NCBI GenBank assembly: GCA_030019105.1
Contig: JASEGY010000075.1
Location: 1 to 11,265 of the forward strand
Reading direction: 5' to 3'
DNA: 11,265 nt
From: a bacterium
GTDB taxonomy: Bacteria > UBA9089 > JASEGY01
Positions 1-6,881 of the stretch are shown in pieces; the first letter of the stretch is position 1; every line of letters starts with the position of its first letter. The notes under the pieces are model-generated. The model had not been told where the DNA came from and ran no database searches. It worked only from the letters and a program-made list of their open reading frames with translations. The translations under genes and the position numbers were made by a program.

Positions 1-1
1 G

Positions 2-51
2 CAATCGTAACATTCTCGCGGACAACGCAAATGTTGCGGGGTAATAGTATA
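2..51. repeat. 50-bp terminal repeat, left copy (inverted relative to right end)
   Basis: These 50 bases are the exact reverse complement of the last 50 bases of the window (11216-11265), and the match stops at the base before the topA ATG. The repeat contains a small hairpin (CGCAA-ATG-TTGCG, 28-40). At both ends its inner edge carries the shared bases TATA, which would fit a TA-targeting element, but the element body lies outside the window. The likely reading is a dispersed repeat at which the assembly stopped. Seen directly: the inverted identity. Inferred: that it is a mobile element end. Confidence 0.85.
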
Positions 52-2268
52 ATGAGCAACAAATCATTAGTTATCGTTGAATCACCAGCCAAGGCAAAAA
101 CCATTAATCGGTATCTGGGCAATGAATTTCTGGTCAAGGCCTCGGTCGGACATATCAAGGACTTGCCTACGAATAAGATAGGGGTGGATATAGAGAATAA
201 ATTCAGCCCGGAGTATGTAACGATCAAGGGCAAGAGTAAAGTTGTCAGTGAGCTTAAGGCAGCCGCTCAGGGCAGCAAGGCCATTTACCTTGCCCCTGAC
301 CCTGATCGTGAAGGAGAGGCAATCTGTTGGCATCTGGCTGAAGAGTTGAATAGTCCGAATACCTCTGTCTATCGGGTTATCTTCAATGAGATCACCCGTG
401 AGGGGATTGCGGCCGGGATGGCCAATCCAGGGCAAATTGATCTTAATAGAGTTAATGCCCAGCAGGCCAGGCGGATATTAGACCGCCTGGTAGGTTACAA
501 ATTAAGCCCCCTGCTTAATAAAAAGATCCGTAAGGGCTTGTCGGCCGGCAGGGTGCAGTCGGTAGCCGTTCGTCTTGTTTGCGAGCGTGAACGCGAGATA
601 GAGGCCTTTGTCCCTGAAGAGTATTGGTCGATTGAAGCCGAGCTGAAAAAAGGGGACGGGCCTTCTTTTACCGCTAATTTAGAGAAGATAAAGGGTAAGA
701 AGGCGGAGATCAAGTGTAAAGAGGAGGCGGAGGCTGTGGTGGCTGGTCTTGACCAGGCCGAATTTAAGGTGGCCAACGTAGTCTCCCAAAAAAAGAAAAG
801 GTCGCCGGCCCCGCCTTTTATTACCAGCACCCTTCAGCAAGAGGCCTCAAAAAAGCTCAAGTTTGCGGTAAAAAAGACTATGCAGATAGCTCAGCAGCTT
901 TACGAGGGGATAGAGCTTGGGGCGGAAGGTCCAACGGGTCTTATTACTTACATGCGAACGGATTCAACCAGGGTAGCGCTCGAAGCCCAGACAGCGGCTA
1001 AGGAATATGTCAGCGGTCGATATGGCCCTGATTATGTTCCTGACAGGTCGCCGTTTTACAAAAGCAAACGCGGGGCGCAAGAGGCCCACGAGGCTATCCG
1101 TCCTACTTACTGTGAAAAAAGCCCGGATGAGATGAAAAAATATTTGAGTAAGGAGCAATATTTACTTTACCAACTTATCTGGTCGCGTTTTTTGGCCAGC
1201 CAGATGAGTCCGGCTCAAATAAAGACGACCAGAGTAGAGATAGAGGCCAGGGATTATCTTTTTCGGGCTACGGGGTCTGAAGTATTGTTCCCCGGCTTTA
1301 TGGTTCTTTATGTGGTTGAAGATGAGAAAAAGGAAGAGAAAACAGCCCTCTTGCCATCGTTGGCTAAGGGGGATATACTCAGTTTACTTAAATTGGCCTC
1401 TAATCAGCATTTTACCCAGCCCCCGCCGCGCTTTAATGAGGCCAGCTTAGTTAAGACTTTGGAAGAGAATGGGATCGGTCGTCCGAGCACTTATGCCGCC
1501 ATCATTGGTGTCATTACTGCCAGGGATTATGTGAAACGTGAGGGGGGACGGTTCTATCCTACTGAACTGGGGATGCTGGTTAATGATCTTTTAGTAGAGA
1601 ATTTTCCCCGTGTTTTAGATTTTGGATTTACTTCTGAGATGGAAGACAGCCTGGATAAAATAGAAGATGGAAAGACGGATTGGGTGAATGTTTTATCTGA
1701 TTTTTGGGGTGATTTTGAACAGGCCTTGAAGAAGGCCCAGGCTGAAATGCGGAATATCAAAAAAGAACAAGAGGTGGTTACTGACCAGATTTGTGAGCTC
1801 TGCGAGGGAAAGATGATTGTTAAAACAAGCCGGTGGGGGACTAAATTCCTGGGCTGCGAGAATTTCCCTAAGTGTCGTTCAACTAAGCCATTAGAAGAAG
1901 AGGAGAAACAAACAACAGATGAGGTCTGTGAGACCTGTGGGACCGGCATGATAGTTAGGATAGGCCGGTATGGCCGGTTCCTCTCCTGTAGTCGGTATCC
2001 GGAATGTAAATTTGCTAAACCTATCAGCCTTGGGGTTTCCTGCCCGGTCAAGGATTGCGGGGGGAAACTGGTTCCCAGACGATCAAAAAAGGGACGTGCC
2101 TTTTATGGCTGCAGCCGCTATCCTGACTGTAGTTTTGTAACCTGGTATGAACCAACTTCTGAGAAATGTCCTGATTGTGATGGCCTCTTAGTCAAAAAAC
2201 GCAGAAAGGCAGGGGACGTCTTGAGTTGTATCTCGGAAGAGTGTAAGTATGAGGCTGCTGCAGCTTGA
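52..2268 (+). CDS. topA: DNA topoisomerase I (type IA)
   Basis: Relaxes negatively supercoiled DNA by cutting and rejoining one strand through a 5'-phosphotyrosine link. From ATG 52 the protein has 738 residues. The Toprim domain is at the N-terminus (LVIVESPAKAKTI with Glu10; DPDREGE with Asp83, Asp85 and Glu87 as metal ligands). The catalytic Tyr300 lies in ITYMRTDSTR. From about residue 581 to the end there are four C4 zinc-ribbon modules (CELC..C..C, CETC..C..C, CPVKDC..C..C, CPDC..C..C), usual for long bacterial TopA. ATG 52 is preferred over in-frame ATG 31 because the protein then starts directly before the Toprim strand and ATG 31 lies inside the terminal repeat. The ribosome site is weak (GGGG about 10 nt upstream) and is supplied by that repeat. 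First gene of the conserved topA-xerC-hslVU cluster. Confidence 0.97.
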   Translation: MSNKSLVIVESPAKAKTINRYLGNEFLVKASVGHIKDLPTNKIGVDIENKFSPEYVTIKGKSKVVSELKAAAQGSKAIYLAPDPDREGEAICWHLAEELNSPNTSVYRVIFNEITREGIAAGMANPGQIDLNRVNAQQARRILDRLVGYKLSPLLNKKIRKGLSAGRVQSVAVRLVCEREREIEAFVPEEYWSIEAELKKGDGPSFTANLEKIKGKKAEIKCKEEAEAVVAGLDQAEFKVANVVSQKKKRSPAPPFITSTLQQEASKKLKFAVKKTMQIAQQLYEGIELGAEGPTGLITYMRTDSTRVALEAQTAAKEYVSGRYGPDYVPDRSPFYKSKRGAQEAHEAIRPTYCEKSPDEMKKYLSKEQYLLYQLIWSRFLASQMSPAQIKTTRVEIEARDYLFRATGSEVLFPGFMVLYVVEDEKKEEKTALLPSLAKGDILSLLKLASNQHFTQPPPRFNEASLVKTLEENGIGRPSTYAAIIGVITARDYVKREGGRFYPTELGMLVNDLLVENFPRVLDFGFTSEMEDSLDKIEDGKTDWVNVLSDFWGDFEQALKKAQAEMRNIKKEQEVVTDQICELCEGKMIVKTSRWGTKFLGCENFPKCRSTKPLEEEEKQTTDEVCETCGTGMIVRIGRYGRFLSCSRYPECKFAKPISLGVSCPVKDCGGKLVPRRSKKGRAFYGCSRYPDCSFVTWYEPTSEKCPDCDGLLVKKRRKAGDVLSCISEECKYEAAAA

Positions 2269-2272
2269 GTGT

Positions 2273-2297
2273 GGAGGAGATAGTGATGTCTAATCTA
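2273..2297 (+). promoter_or_regulatory. Original ribosome site and start codon of the interrupted antitoxin gene
   Basis: GGAGGAG followed by ATG 2286 starts a reading frame ATG TCT AAT CTA that runs straight into the MITE at 2298 and meets TAG at 2349 inside it. The MITE plus its duplicated TA adds 141 nt, a multiple of three, so this start is in frame with the antitoxin body downstream. It therefore looks like the ancestral start of that gene, now producing a 21-codon peptide that ends directly before TTG 2352. Confidence 0.6.
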
Positions 2298-2436
2298 GCA
2301 GTCTGTCGGAGTGAAATAGAGAATCCCAATGTTCACGGCATCTTGTTGTAGTTGCAGAGCTTGCTCTGCCAAAACGTCGAGCAAGCTCGACCACTACAAA
2401 ATTGCGCACAGATAGATTTTCTCTCCGACAGACTGC
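2298..2436. mobile_element. 139-bp MITE, copy 1 (TA target, nested cruciform)
   Basis: Terminal inverted repeats of about 19 bp (GCAGTCTGTCGGAG at the left, its complement at the right, one mismatch) are flanked by TA on both sides (2296-2297, 2437-2438). The interior folds into a three-way structure: an outer stem TTGTAGT/ACTACAA (2346-2352, 2393-2399) enclosing GCAGAGC-TT-GCTCTGC (2354-2369) and GTCGAGC-AA-GCTCGAC (2376-2391). It has no transposase, so it would depend on an enzyme encoded elsewhere; a TA duplication fits IS630/Tc1-mariner type transposases (inference). A second copy at 10691-10829 differs at the first base and at one base near the right end, implying recent spread. It inserted in codon 4 of an antitoxin gene. 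Confidence 0.85.
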
Positions 2437-2696
2437 TATTAACATTAGAGCATGTGGAGCAATTGACGGTGCAGTTGCCGCTACCGGAGCGGCTGAAATT
2501 GGTAGCGCACGTCTGTGAACAGTTAAGTGTTATGCCGACGATGGAAAGCGATGAGGAAAAGGCAAGGCGAGAGCGGTTAGCTCAGGTGGATGCCTGGCTG
2601 GCAGAGTGTGACACCGTTGCAGAAAGCATCGAAGGCAAATTTGATTCTGCCGGGGACATCAGACAAATTCGCGAAGAGCGAGCGGATTACTTATGA
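2352..2696 (+). CDS. Antitoxin-like protein, 5' end interrupted by a MITE
   Basis: The frame from TTG 2352 gives 114 residues, of which about the first 28 are encoded by the MITE and are shared with the frame at 10745. The native part begins LTLEHVEQLTVQLPLPERLKLVAHV and ends FDSAGDIRQIREERADYL. An N-terminal helix of the 'LP..ERL.L' kind with an acidic/basic C-terminal tail is typical of short antitoxins placed before PIN-type toxins (family resemblance from memory, no domain search). Removing the MITE and one TA joins ATG 2286 to this body as MSNLLTLEHVEQL, an 89-residue protein behind a good ribosome site. Now translation would need reinitiation after TAG 2349, for example at TTG 2352 or GTG 2454, so the gene may be weakly expressed or dead. 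No toxin follows; its TGA overlaps the xerC ATG as ATGA. Confidence 0.6.
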   Translation: MQSLLCQNVEQARPLQNCAQIDFLSDRLLLTLEHVEQLTVQLPLPERLKLVAHVCEQLSVMPTMESDEEKARRERLAQVDAWLAECDTVAESIEGKFDSAGDIRQIREERADYL

Positions 2697-3619
2697 CTGA
2701 GTGTAACTCGAAACTCGACGACCCGCAAGCGGGTACCCCGAACTCGAAACTTAAGATAGACAGATTTATTCAGTATCTGGAAGGAGAGAGAAATCTTTCC
2801 CCACATACCCGGAAGGCCTATCAAAAAGATTTAGAGGCCTTTGATCAATTTGTAAAAGAGGCAGGTGAGCCCGAAGTTGATCAATCTCTAATCAGGCGTT
2901 ATTTGGGACATCTTCGGATCAGAAATTACTCCAGGCGGTCTATTGCCCGTAAATTAGCCAGTGTGCGGTCTTACTATCGCTTTTTAGCTGAACGGGGCCT
3001 CATAAACACTAACCCGGCCTACAACCTGCCGGCTCCCAAACAAGAATCTAAGCTGCCGGCTTTTCTTTTCCAGGATGAGATGAAAACTCTGCTGAGTATT
3101 CCGAAAGAGGATAATGCCTTCGGCCTGAGGGACAGGGCCATTTTGGAGATGCTTTACACCAGCGGGATGCGAATTAGTGAGCTTACCGGTTTAAACATTG
3201 ATTCTATTGACTACCTGGGAGAAGTGGTAAAGGTGTGGGGCAAGGGGGGTAAAGAGAGGCTGCTTCCCATTGGTTCTTATGCTATGCGGGCTTTGGAGCG
3301 GTATCTTGACCAGCGTGATAAATTGGTAAAAGATAGTTCTGAGAAGGCGCTCTTTTTAAACCGGTACGGGAAACGTTTAACGGATAGATGGATTCGGGTG
3401 ATGCTGAATGGATATATTAGAGAGACATCTGTGAATAAGCGGATAAGTCCGCACACTATCCGTCACAGCTTTGCCACCCATCTTTTGGATAATGGGGCTG
3501 ATCTCAGGGCAGTGCAGGAGCTTCTGGGCCATGTGAGCCTTTCTACTACCCAGATTTATACGCACGTGAGTGGTGAAAGGCTGAAGGCCGTCTATGAGAA
3601 GGCCCATCCGAGGGCGTAA
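2693..3619 (+). CDS. xerC: Tyrosine recombinase XerC/XerD type
   Basis: Site-specific recombinase of the Xer family, which resolves chromosome dimers at dif with a partner Xer protein. The 308 residues show the N-terminal SAM-like core-binding domain (FIQYLEGERNLSPHTRKAY, about 24-110) and the catalytic domain with Arg160 (SGMRISELTG), Lys184 (GKGGKER), His254-x-x-Arg257 (HTIRH), His280 (LGHVSLSTTQ) and nucleophile Tyr289 (IYTHV). Its place between topA and hslV matches codV/xerC in Bacillus, which supports XerC over XerD. ATG 2693 overlaps the stop of the antitoxin-like gene (ATGA), so translation may be coupled. The first 20 residues are unusual: NSKL occurs twice, 12 residues apart, encoded by a dispersed repeat with a CCCGC-AA-GCGGG hairpin. 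The normal family start would lie just before IDRF. Confidence 0.93.
   Translation: MTECNSKLDDPQAGTPNSKLKIDRFIQYLEGERNLSPHTRKAYQKDLEAFDQFVKEAGEPEVDQSLIRRYLGHLRIRNYSRRSIARKLASVRSYYRFLAERGLINTNPAYNLPAPKQESKLPAFLFQDEMKTLLSIPKEDNAFGLRDRAILEMLYTSGMRISELTGLNIDSIDYLGEVVKVWGKGGKERLLPIGSYAMRALERYLDQRDKLVKDSSEKALFLNRYGKRLTDRWIRVMLNGYIRETSVNKRISPHTIRHSFATHLLDNGADLRAVQELLGHVSLSTTQIYTHVSGERLKAVYEKAHPRA
2705..2751. repeat. Dispersed hairpin repeat inside the xerC 5' end
   Basis: The 11-mer AACTCGAAACT occurs at 2705-2715 and 2741-2751, 36 nt apart, around the palindrome ACCCGCAAGCGGGT (2721-2734). The reverse complement resembles 10553-10617 after fliF: both carry the TTTCGAG motif, TTCGGGG, ACCCGCTTGCGGG and GTCGTCGAGTTT in the same order, the copy here lacking two short stretches. 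So it is one family in opposite orientations, and in this copy it is translated in frame as part of XerC. Confidence 0.7.
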
Positions 3620-3621
3620 GC

Positions 3622-3655
3622 CAATTTCGGATTGTGGATTGTGGATTGCGGATTT
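3622..3655. repeat. GGATTG-type dispersed repeat, copy after xerC
   Basis: A run of GGATTGTGGATTGTGGATTGCGGATT units directly after the xerC stop. The same family is found at 4739-4773 (opposite orientation, inside hslV), 8038-8080 (same orientation) and 8479-8506 (opposite orientation, before fliE). Two inverted copies therefore bracket the toxin-antitoxin pair. Confidence 0.75.
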
Positions 3656-3716
3656 GAAGAATATCGGCAAGCGTATGCGCTGAAATTCAAAATCAGTGAG
3701 CAGGTTGAGAAACGAA

Positions 3717-3754
3717 ACCTAACGGGGCTGCGGATAAGCTGCAGCCCGTTAGAC
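3717..3754. repeat. Stem-loop with attC-like ends
   Basis: ACCTAAC (3717-3723) fits the RYYYAAC pattern and GTTAGAC (3748-3754) fits GTTRRRY, the two outer boxes of integron attC sites. Between them GGGGCTGC pairs with GCAGCCC with one extra G, which recalls the extrahelical base of attC. At 38 bp it is shorter than well-described attC sites and no integron integrase is present, so a plain dispersed hairpin is equally possible. Confidence 0.4.
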
Positions 3755-3798
3755 GATAGAGGTAATTCATAATCTGGAATAGAGGAGGGAGTGGTAAT

Positions 3799-4161
3799 AT
3801 GCCTCAGACGATTGAAGTGATATATGAAGGGAATGTATTAAAGCCTCTCATGCCGGTAGAAGGGCTTCAAGAGCATGAAAGAGCAGTAGCGATCCTTTGG
3901 CCTCGTACACCTAAGAAAAATCTCCGTAAGTTGGCTGGGATGCTGCCCCGTGAAGACTCAAAGGCGATGCGAAAATTTATTGACAAGGAGTTCGAGTGGA
4001 CAGACAAAGAGGACCAAAAACGCTGGATTAAGGATCTATTTGCGGATTTATCCATCCAGGGTGTGCCAGTGGGAGTTGATGTGCTTCAGCAAAGGATGAG
4101 CGAGGCTGACCTGATTCCTAATGAACTGAGTCGAGCCATTGTAGAGGCACGAGAGGAGTAG
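3799..4161 (+). CDS. AF2212/DUF104-like antitoxin of a type II TA pair
   Basis: Predicted to bind and neutralise the PIN-domain toxin encoded 4 nt downstream, and probably to repress the pair's own transcription, as antitoxins of such modules usually do. The 120-residue protein opens with QTIEVIYEGNVLKPLMPVEGLQEHERAVAILW (about 3-34), the small beta-strand 'IEAVYENGVLKPL' pattern of the AF2212/DUF104 antitoxins. The middle is charged, and the tail (QRMSEADLIPNELSRAIVEAREE) is of a kind often seen on antitoxins that precede PIN toxins. ATG 3799 follows GAGGAGGGAG with good spacing. Its own ribosome site and the repeat-rich gap before it suggest a separately acquired module rather than an original member of the cluster. 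Identification is from pattern memory only. Confidence 0.75.
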   Translation: MPQTIEVIYEGNVLKPLMPVEGLQEHERAVAILWPRTPKKNLRKLAGMLPREDSKAMRKFIDKEFEWTDKEDQKRWIKDLFADLSIQGVPVGVDVLQQRMSEADLIPNELSRAIVEAREE

Positions 4162-4165
4162 AACG

Positions 4166-4675
4166 GTGCAGTGGATGATCTACTTTGATGCCAGTGCCTT
4201 GGTCAAGCGGTACGCCCAGGAGATCGGTACGGCCTTAGTCAACGAAGTGTTTCGCCACCTTCCGTTGAGCCAAATGGTCTGTTCCACAGTGGGCATTCTT
4301 GAAATCATCTCGATCTTGGTGCGAAAGCGGAACGATGGTCGGTTGAGCCAGGCATTATTCGAACAGGCCATGATCGAGTTCAAAGCTGAAGTGATCGATC
4401 ACGAGGAGTTCTCGGCTACATCAGTCAACGATACCCTCCTGCTTTCAGCTTTGGATATGATTGAGAAGCATAATCTTAATGCCACGGATGCGGTGATCTT
4501 ACGTTCCACACTCAATTTACGGTTGGCTTTTCAAGAGGTAGGAGATGAACTGATGCTATGGACTTCTGATAAGCGTTTGGTGCGCGCTGCTCAAGGTGAA
4601 GGCATTATATCATTTAACCCTGAGGAAGAAACAATAGATCGGTTGCATCAATTGTTGGGGAACAACGTTGCTTAA
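4166..4675 (+). CDS. PIN-domain ribonuclease toxin (VapC-like)
   Basis: A metal-dependent RNase toxin candidate. The protein (169 residues from GTG 4166) has the PIN acidic set in order: Asp8 (IYFDASALVKRY), Glu46 (GILEIIS), Asp108 (LNATDAVIL) and Asp135 (LWTSDKRLVRAA). Length and motif spacing fit VapC-type toxins, though the RNA target cannot be read from sequence. GTG 4166 is preferred because GGAG at 4155-4158 sits about 7 nt upstream; ATG 4175 is the alternative and would remove only three residues. The gene starts 4 nt after its antitoxin, as a two-gene operon. The pair sits between xerC and hslV, where the Bacillus-type order has no toxin-antitoxin genes, and is bracketed by inverted GGATTG-type repeats. 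Confidence 0.85.
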   Translation: MQWMIYFDASALVKRYAQEIGTALVNEVFRHLPLSQMVCSTVGILEIISILVRKRNDGRLSQALFEQAMIEFKAEVIDHEEFSATSVNDTLLLSALDMIEKHNLNATDAVILRSTLNLRLAFQEVGDELMLWTSDKRLVRAAQGEGIISFNPEEETIDRLHQLLGNNVA

Positions 4676-4735
4676 CAGATATTATAATTGCTAATTCGCA
4701 ATACACATTCTGAAACAGAGAAGAGGTGTTGATAA

Positions 4736-5299
4736 TTGTTCAATCCGCAATCTGAAATCCGCAATCCGCAATTGGTTAGGGCGACTACTATACTTGCTGT
4801 CAGGCACAAAGGAGAGGTAGCTATCGGGGGTGACGGCCAGGTCAGTTTCGGTGAAGCAGTCGTGAAGCACAAGGCCAAAAAGATAAGGCGGATGTATGAA
4901 GACAAAGTTCTGGCGGGCTTTGCCGGGGCGGCGGCGGATGCCTTTACCCTGTTTGAGAAATTTGAAGGTAAATTAAAGGAGTTTCGGGGCAACCTCCCCC
5001 GGGCAGCCGTAGAAGTGGCCAAGGAATGGCGGCGGGATAAATTTCTAAGGAAATTAGAGGCCCTTCTGGCCGTGGTAGATAAGGACCACTCCTTTATTAT
5101 CTCCGGCAGTGGTGATGTCCTGGAGCCGGATGATGGGATCGTGGGTATTGGTTCGGGCGGCAACTATGCGGTGGCGGCTGCCAGGGCTTTAAGCAAGCAT
5201 ACGGATTTAGGCGCGGAAGCTATTGTTAAAGAGGCCCTTACTATTGCCTCAGAGATATGCGTCTATACTAATGATCAGATTACTGTCGAGCGACTTTAA
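4736..5299 (+). CDS. hslV: ATP-dependent protease peptidase subunit HslV (ClpQ)
   Basis: Threonine peptidase of the HslUV complex, a double hexameric ring that degrades unfolded proteins fed by HslU. The conserved body starts [28 protein letters not shown] and continues with [53 protein letters not shown] and [15 protein letters not shown]. Thr at codon 4784 is the expected catalytic Thr1, giving a 171-residue mature chain. From TTG 4736 (AGAGG at 4722-4726) there is a 16-residue leader, [16 protein letters not shown], mostly made by a dispersed repeat. Without the 36-nt insert the same ribosome site would give [10 protein letters not shown], a normal HslV start. Catalysis needs removal of the leader, which HslV can do autocatalytically in some bacteria; whether this one is processed is unknown. 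TTG 4772 is the alternative start but has no ribosome site. Confidence 0.95.
   Translation: MFNPQSEIRNPQLVRATTILAVRHKGEVAIGGDGQVSFGEAVVKHKAKKIRRMYEDKVLAGFAGAAADAFTLFEKFEGKLKEFRGNLPRAAVEVAKEWRRDKFLRKLEALLAVVDKDHSFIISGSGDVLEPDDGIVGIGSGGNYAVAAARALSKHTDLGAEAIVKEALTIASEICVYTNDQITVERL
4739..4774. repeat. GGATTG-type repeat inserted in the hslV leader
   Basis: CAATCCGCAATC/TGAAATCCGCAATCCGC lies between two copies of AATTG (4734-4738 and 4770-4774), 36 nt apart. The family also occurs at 3622-3655, 8038-8080 and 8479-8506. Translated here it reads [10 protein letters not shown]. Confidence 0.8.
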
Positions 5300-5436
5300 G
5301 GCATTGTTCATCGTTTCGGCCACTCAAGTCGAAAATGGGAAATAGGAAATTAGGAAATGGGAAGTATCTTGATTTACTTCCTATTTCCCATTTCTTACTT
5401 CCTATTTTTAAATGGCCGAAACGATGATCAATGCCC
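5299..5436. mobile_element. 138-bp inverted-repeat element between hslV and hslU
   Basis: Outer arms at 5300-5322 and 5413-5435 are complementary over 23 bp with one mismatch and extend over the flanking TTA with one more. TA stands on both sides (5297-5298, 5437-5438), consistent with a TA duplication. An inner imperfect inverted repeat (GGGAAATAGGAAATTAGG.. versus ..CCTATTTCCCATTTC) gives a long hairpin with few G-C pairs inside. It has no coding capacity, so MITE-like. Its first base completes the hslV TAA stop. Being in the transcribed gap, it would form a large RNA hairpin between two genes that must be made together; it lacks a U-tract and so is not an obvious terminator. Confidence 0.7.
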
Positions 5437-5468
5437 TAATAACTAATAACTGGAGGTGGATAATTTAA

Positions 5469-6848
5469 TTGGCTATTAATGGACTAACTCCGAGAGAGAT
5501 TGTTAAAGAACTGGATAAATACATCATTGGTCAGGACGATGCTAAGCGGGCGGTGGCTGTTGCCTTGCGCAACCGGAGCAGGCGGCAGAATGTGCCGGAA
5601 GAATTGCGAGAAGAGGTCGCGCCTAAAAATATTATTATGATTGGCCCCACCGGGGTGGGAAAGACAGAGATCGCCCGCAGATTAGCGAAATTGGCCCAGT
5701 CTCCTTTTAGTAAAGTTGAAGCGACCAAGTTTACTGAGGTAGGTTATGTTGGCCGGGATGTAGAGTCTATGATCAGGGACCTCACCGGGATGGCCGTAAA
5801 TATGGTCAGGTCTGAGGAGATGCAAAAGGTGGAAGATAAAGCAGCTAAGGCCGCCGAAGATAGGATCCTTGATCTTTTGCTCCCCAAACCCAAATCCCGC
5901 CGAAAAAAAGAGGAGGATTCGGCGCTGGCTGAGGTAAGTCTGGATATAGAAGTTATCGAAAAAGAGAGGAGAGAGACAACCCGGGAAAAACTTAGAAAGC
6001 AATTTCAAGAGGGCAAACTTGATCACCGGACGGTTGAAATCGAAGTTAAAGAGAGCGGTATGCCCAATGTGGAGGTATTTGCGGCGGCCGGTCTGGAGGG
6101 ATTTGACCTCAATTTTAGTGAGATATTTTCTAATCTTATTCCGCCCAAGGTCAATCGTCGAAAAGTGAAAGTGAGTGAGGCTCGTCAGATCCTGGCCCAG
6201 GAAGAGGCCCATAAGATGATTGATATGGAAAAGGTAACTCAGATGGCTATCAAAAAGGTGGAAGAAAGTGGAATTATATTCCTCGATGAGATAGATAAAA
6301 TTACCGGGGCTGAAGGCAGTACTGGGCCGGATGTCTCACGAGAGGGTGTTCAGCGGGATATCTTGCCTATTGTGGAGGGATCAACCGTCGCTACTCGATA
6401 TGGGCATGTGCGGACGGATCATATCCTCTTTATTGCTGCCGGGACATTCCATCACTCCAAACCCAGTGACCTTATCCCTGAACTTCAGGGCAGATTCCCT
6501 ATTAGAGTAGAACTTTCCTCTTTGACTGAGAAAGACTTCAAGCGAATCCTGACCGAGCCGGCCAGCGCCTTGATCAAGCAGTATGTGGCCTTGCTTGCTA
6601 CTGAGGGGATAGAGGTAACCTTTTTCTCTGATGCTATTGATGAAATGGCTAAGATTGCCTGGGAGGTAAATGAAGGCACGGAGAATATAGGCGCCAGGCG
6701 GTTGCATACTATCCTTGAGCGGGTAATGGAGGAAATATCCTTTAATGCCCCGGAGGAGGGTGGAAAGATAACCATTGATGTGGCTTATGTTCGCCAGAGA
6801 TTAGAAAAAGTGGCCAAAGACGAGGACCTGTCGAGGTATATCCTTTAA
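5469..6848 (+). CDS. hslU: ATPase subunit HslU (ClpY) of the HslUV protease
   Basis: AAA+ unfoldase that recognises substrates and threads them into HslV. 459 residues, normal for HslU. Seen: N-terminal [31 protein letters not shown]; Walker A GPTGVGKT (59-66); [16 protein letters not shown] with the pore loop GYVGRD; the charged intermediate (I) domain, about 110-240; Walker B IIFLDEID (269-276); [14 protein letters not shown]; sensor/arginine region [28 protein letters not shown]; and the C-terminal LSRYIL tail, which in the family inserts between HslV subunits to activate them. The start is TTG 5469 with GGAGGTGG about 12 nt upstream; [12 protein letters not shown] is the usual family start. 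It follows hslV after a 138-bp repeat element instead of the usual tight spacing. Confidence 0.97.
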   Translation: MAINGLTPREIVKELDKYIIGQDDAKRAVAVALRNRSRRQNVPEELREEVAPKNIIMIGPTGVGKTEIARRLAKLAQSPFSKVEATKFTEVGYVGRDVESMIRDLTGMAVNMVRSEEMQKVEDKAAKAAEDRILDLLLPKPKSRRKKEEDSALAEVSLDIEVIEKERRETTREKLRKQFQEGKLDHRTVEIEVKESGMPNVEVFAAAGLEGFDLNFSEIFSNLIPPKVNRRKVKVSEARQILAQEEAHKMIDMEKVTQMAIKKVEESGIIFLDEIDKITGAEGSTGPDVSREGVQRDILPIVEGSTVATRYGHVRTDHILFIAAGTFHHSKPSDLIPELQGRFPIRVELSSLTEKDFKRILTEPASALIKQYVALLATEGIEVTFFSDAIDEMAKIAWEVNEGTENIGARRLHTILERVMEEISFNAPEEGGKITIDVAYVRQRLEKVAKDEDLSRYIL

Positions 6849-6881
6849 GGCAGGAAATTAGTGAGGCAGGAGATTGGGTGT

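Noticed and set aside
48..53. Perfect TATAAT box overlapping the topA start codon
   Set aside because: A transcript from it would start after ATG 52, and no -35 box lies at the right distance. Probably fortuitous at the repeat junction.
2693..3619. Integron integrase, prompted by the attC-like site
   Set aside because: The sequence and length fit XerC, the locus is the standard xerC position, and no extra integrase-specific region is visible between the catalytic motifs.
5300..5435. Rho-independent terminator between hslV and hslU
   Set aside because: The hairpin is far too long, has an A/T-rich inner part and is not followed by a U-tract; both genes belong to one complex.
5682..6212. 176-residue minus-strand frame inside hslU, and the 165-residue one inside topA (1554-2051)
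   Set aside because: They are shadows of well-conserved genes on the other strand and show no recognisable protein features.
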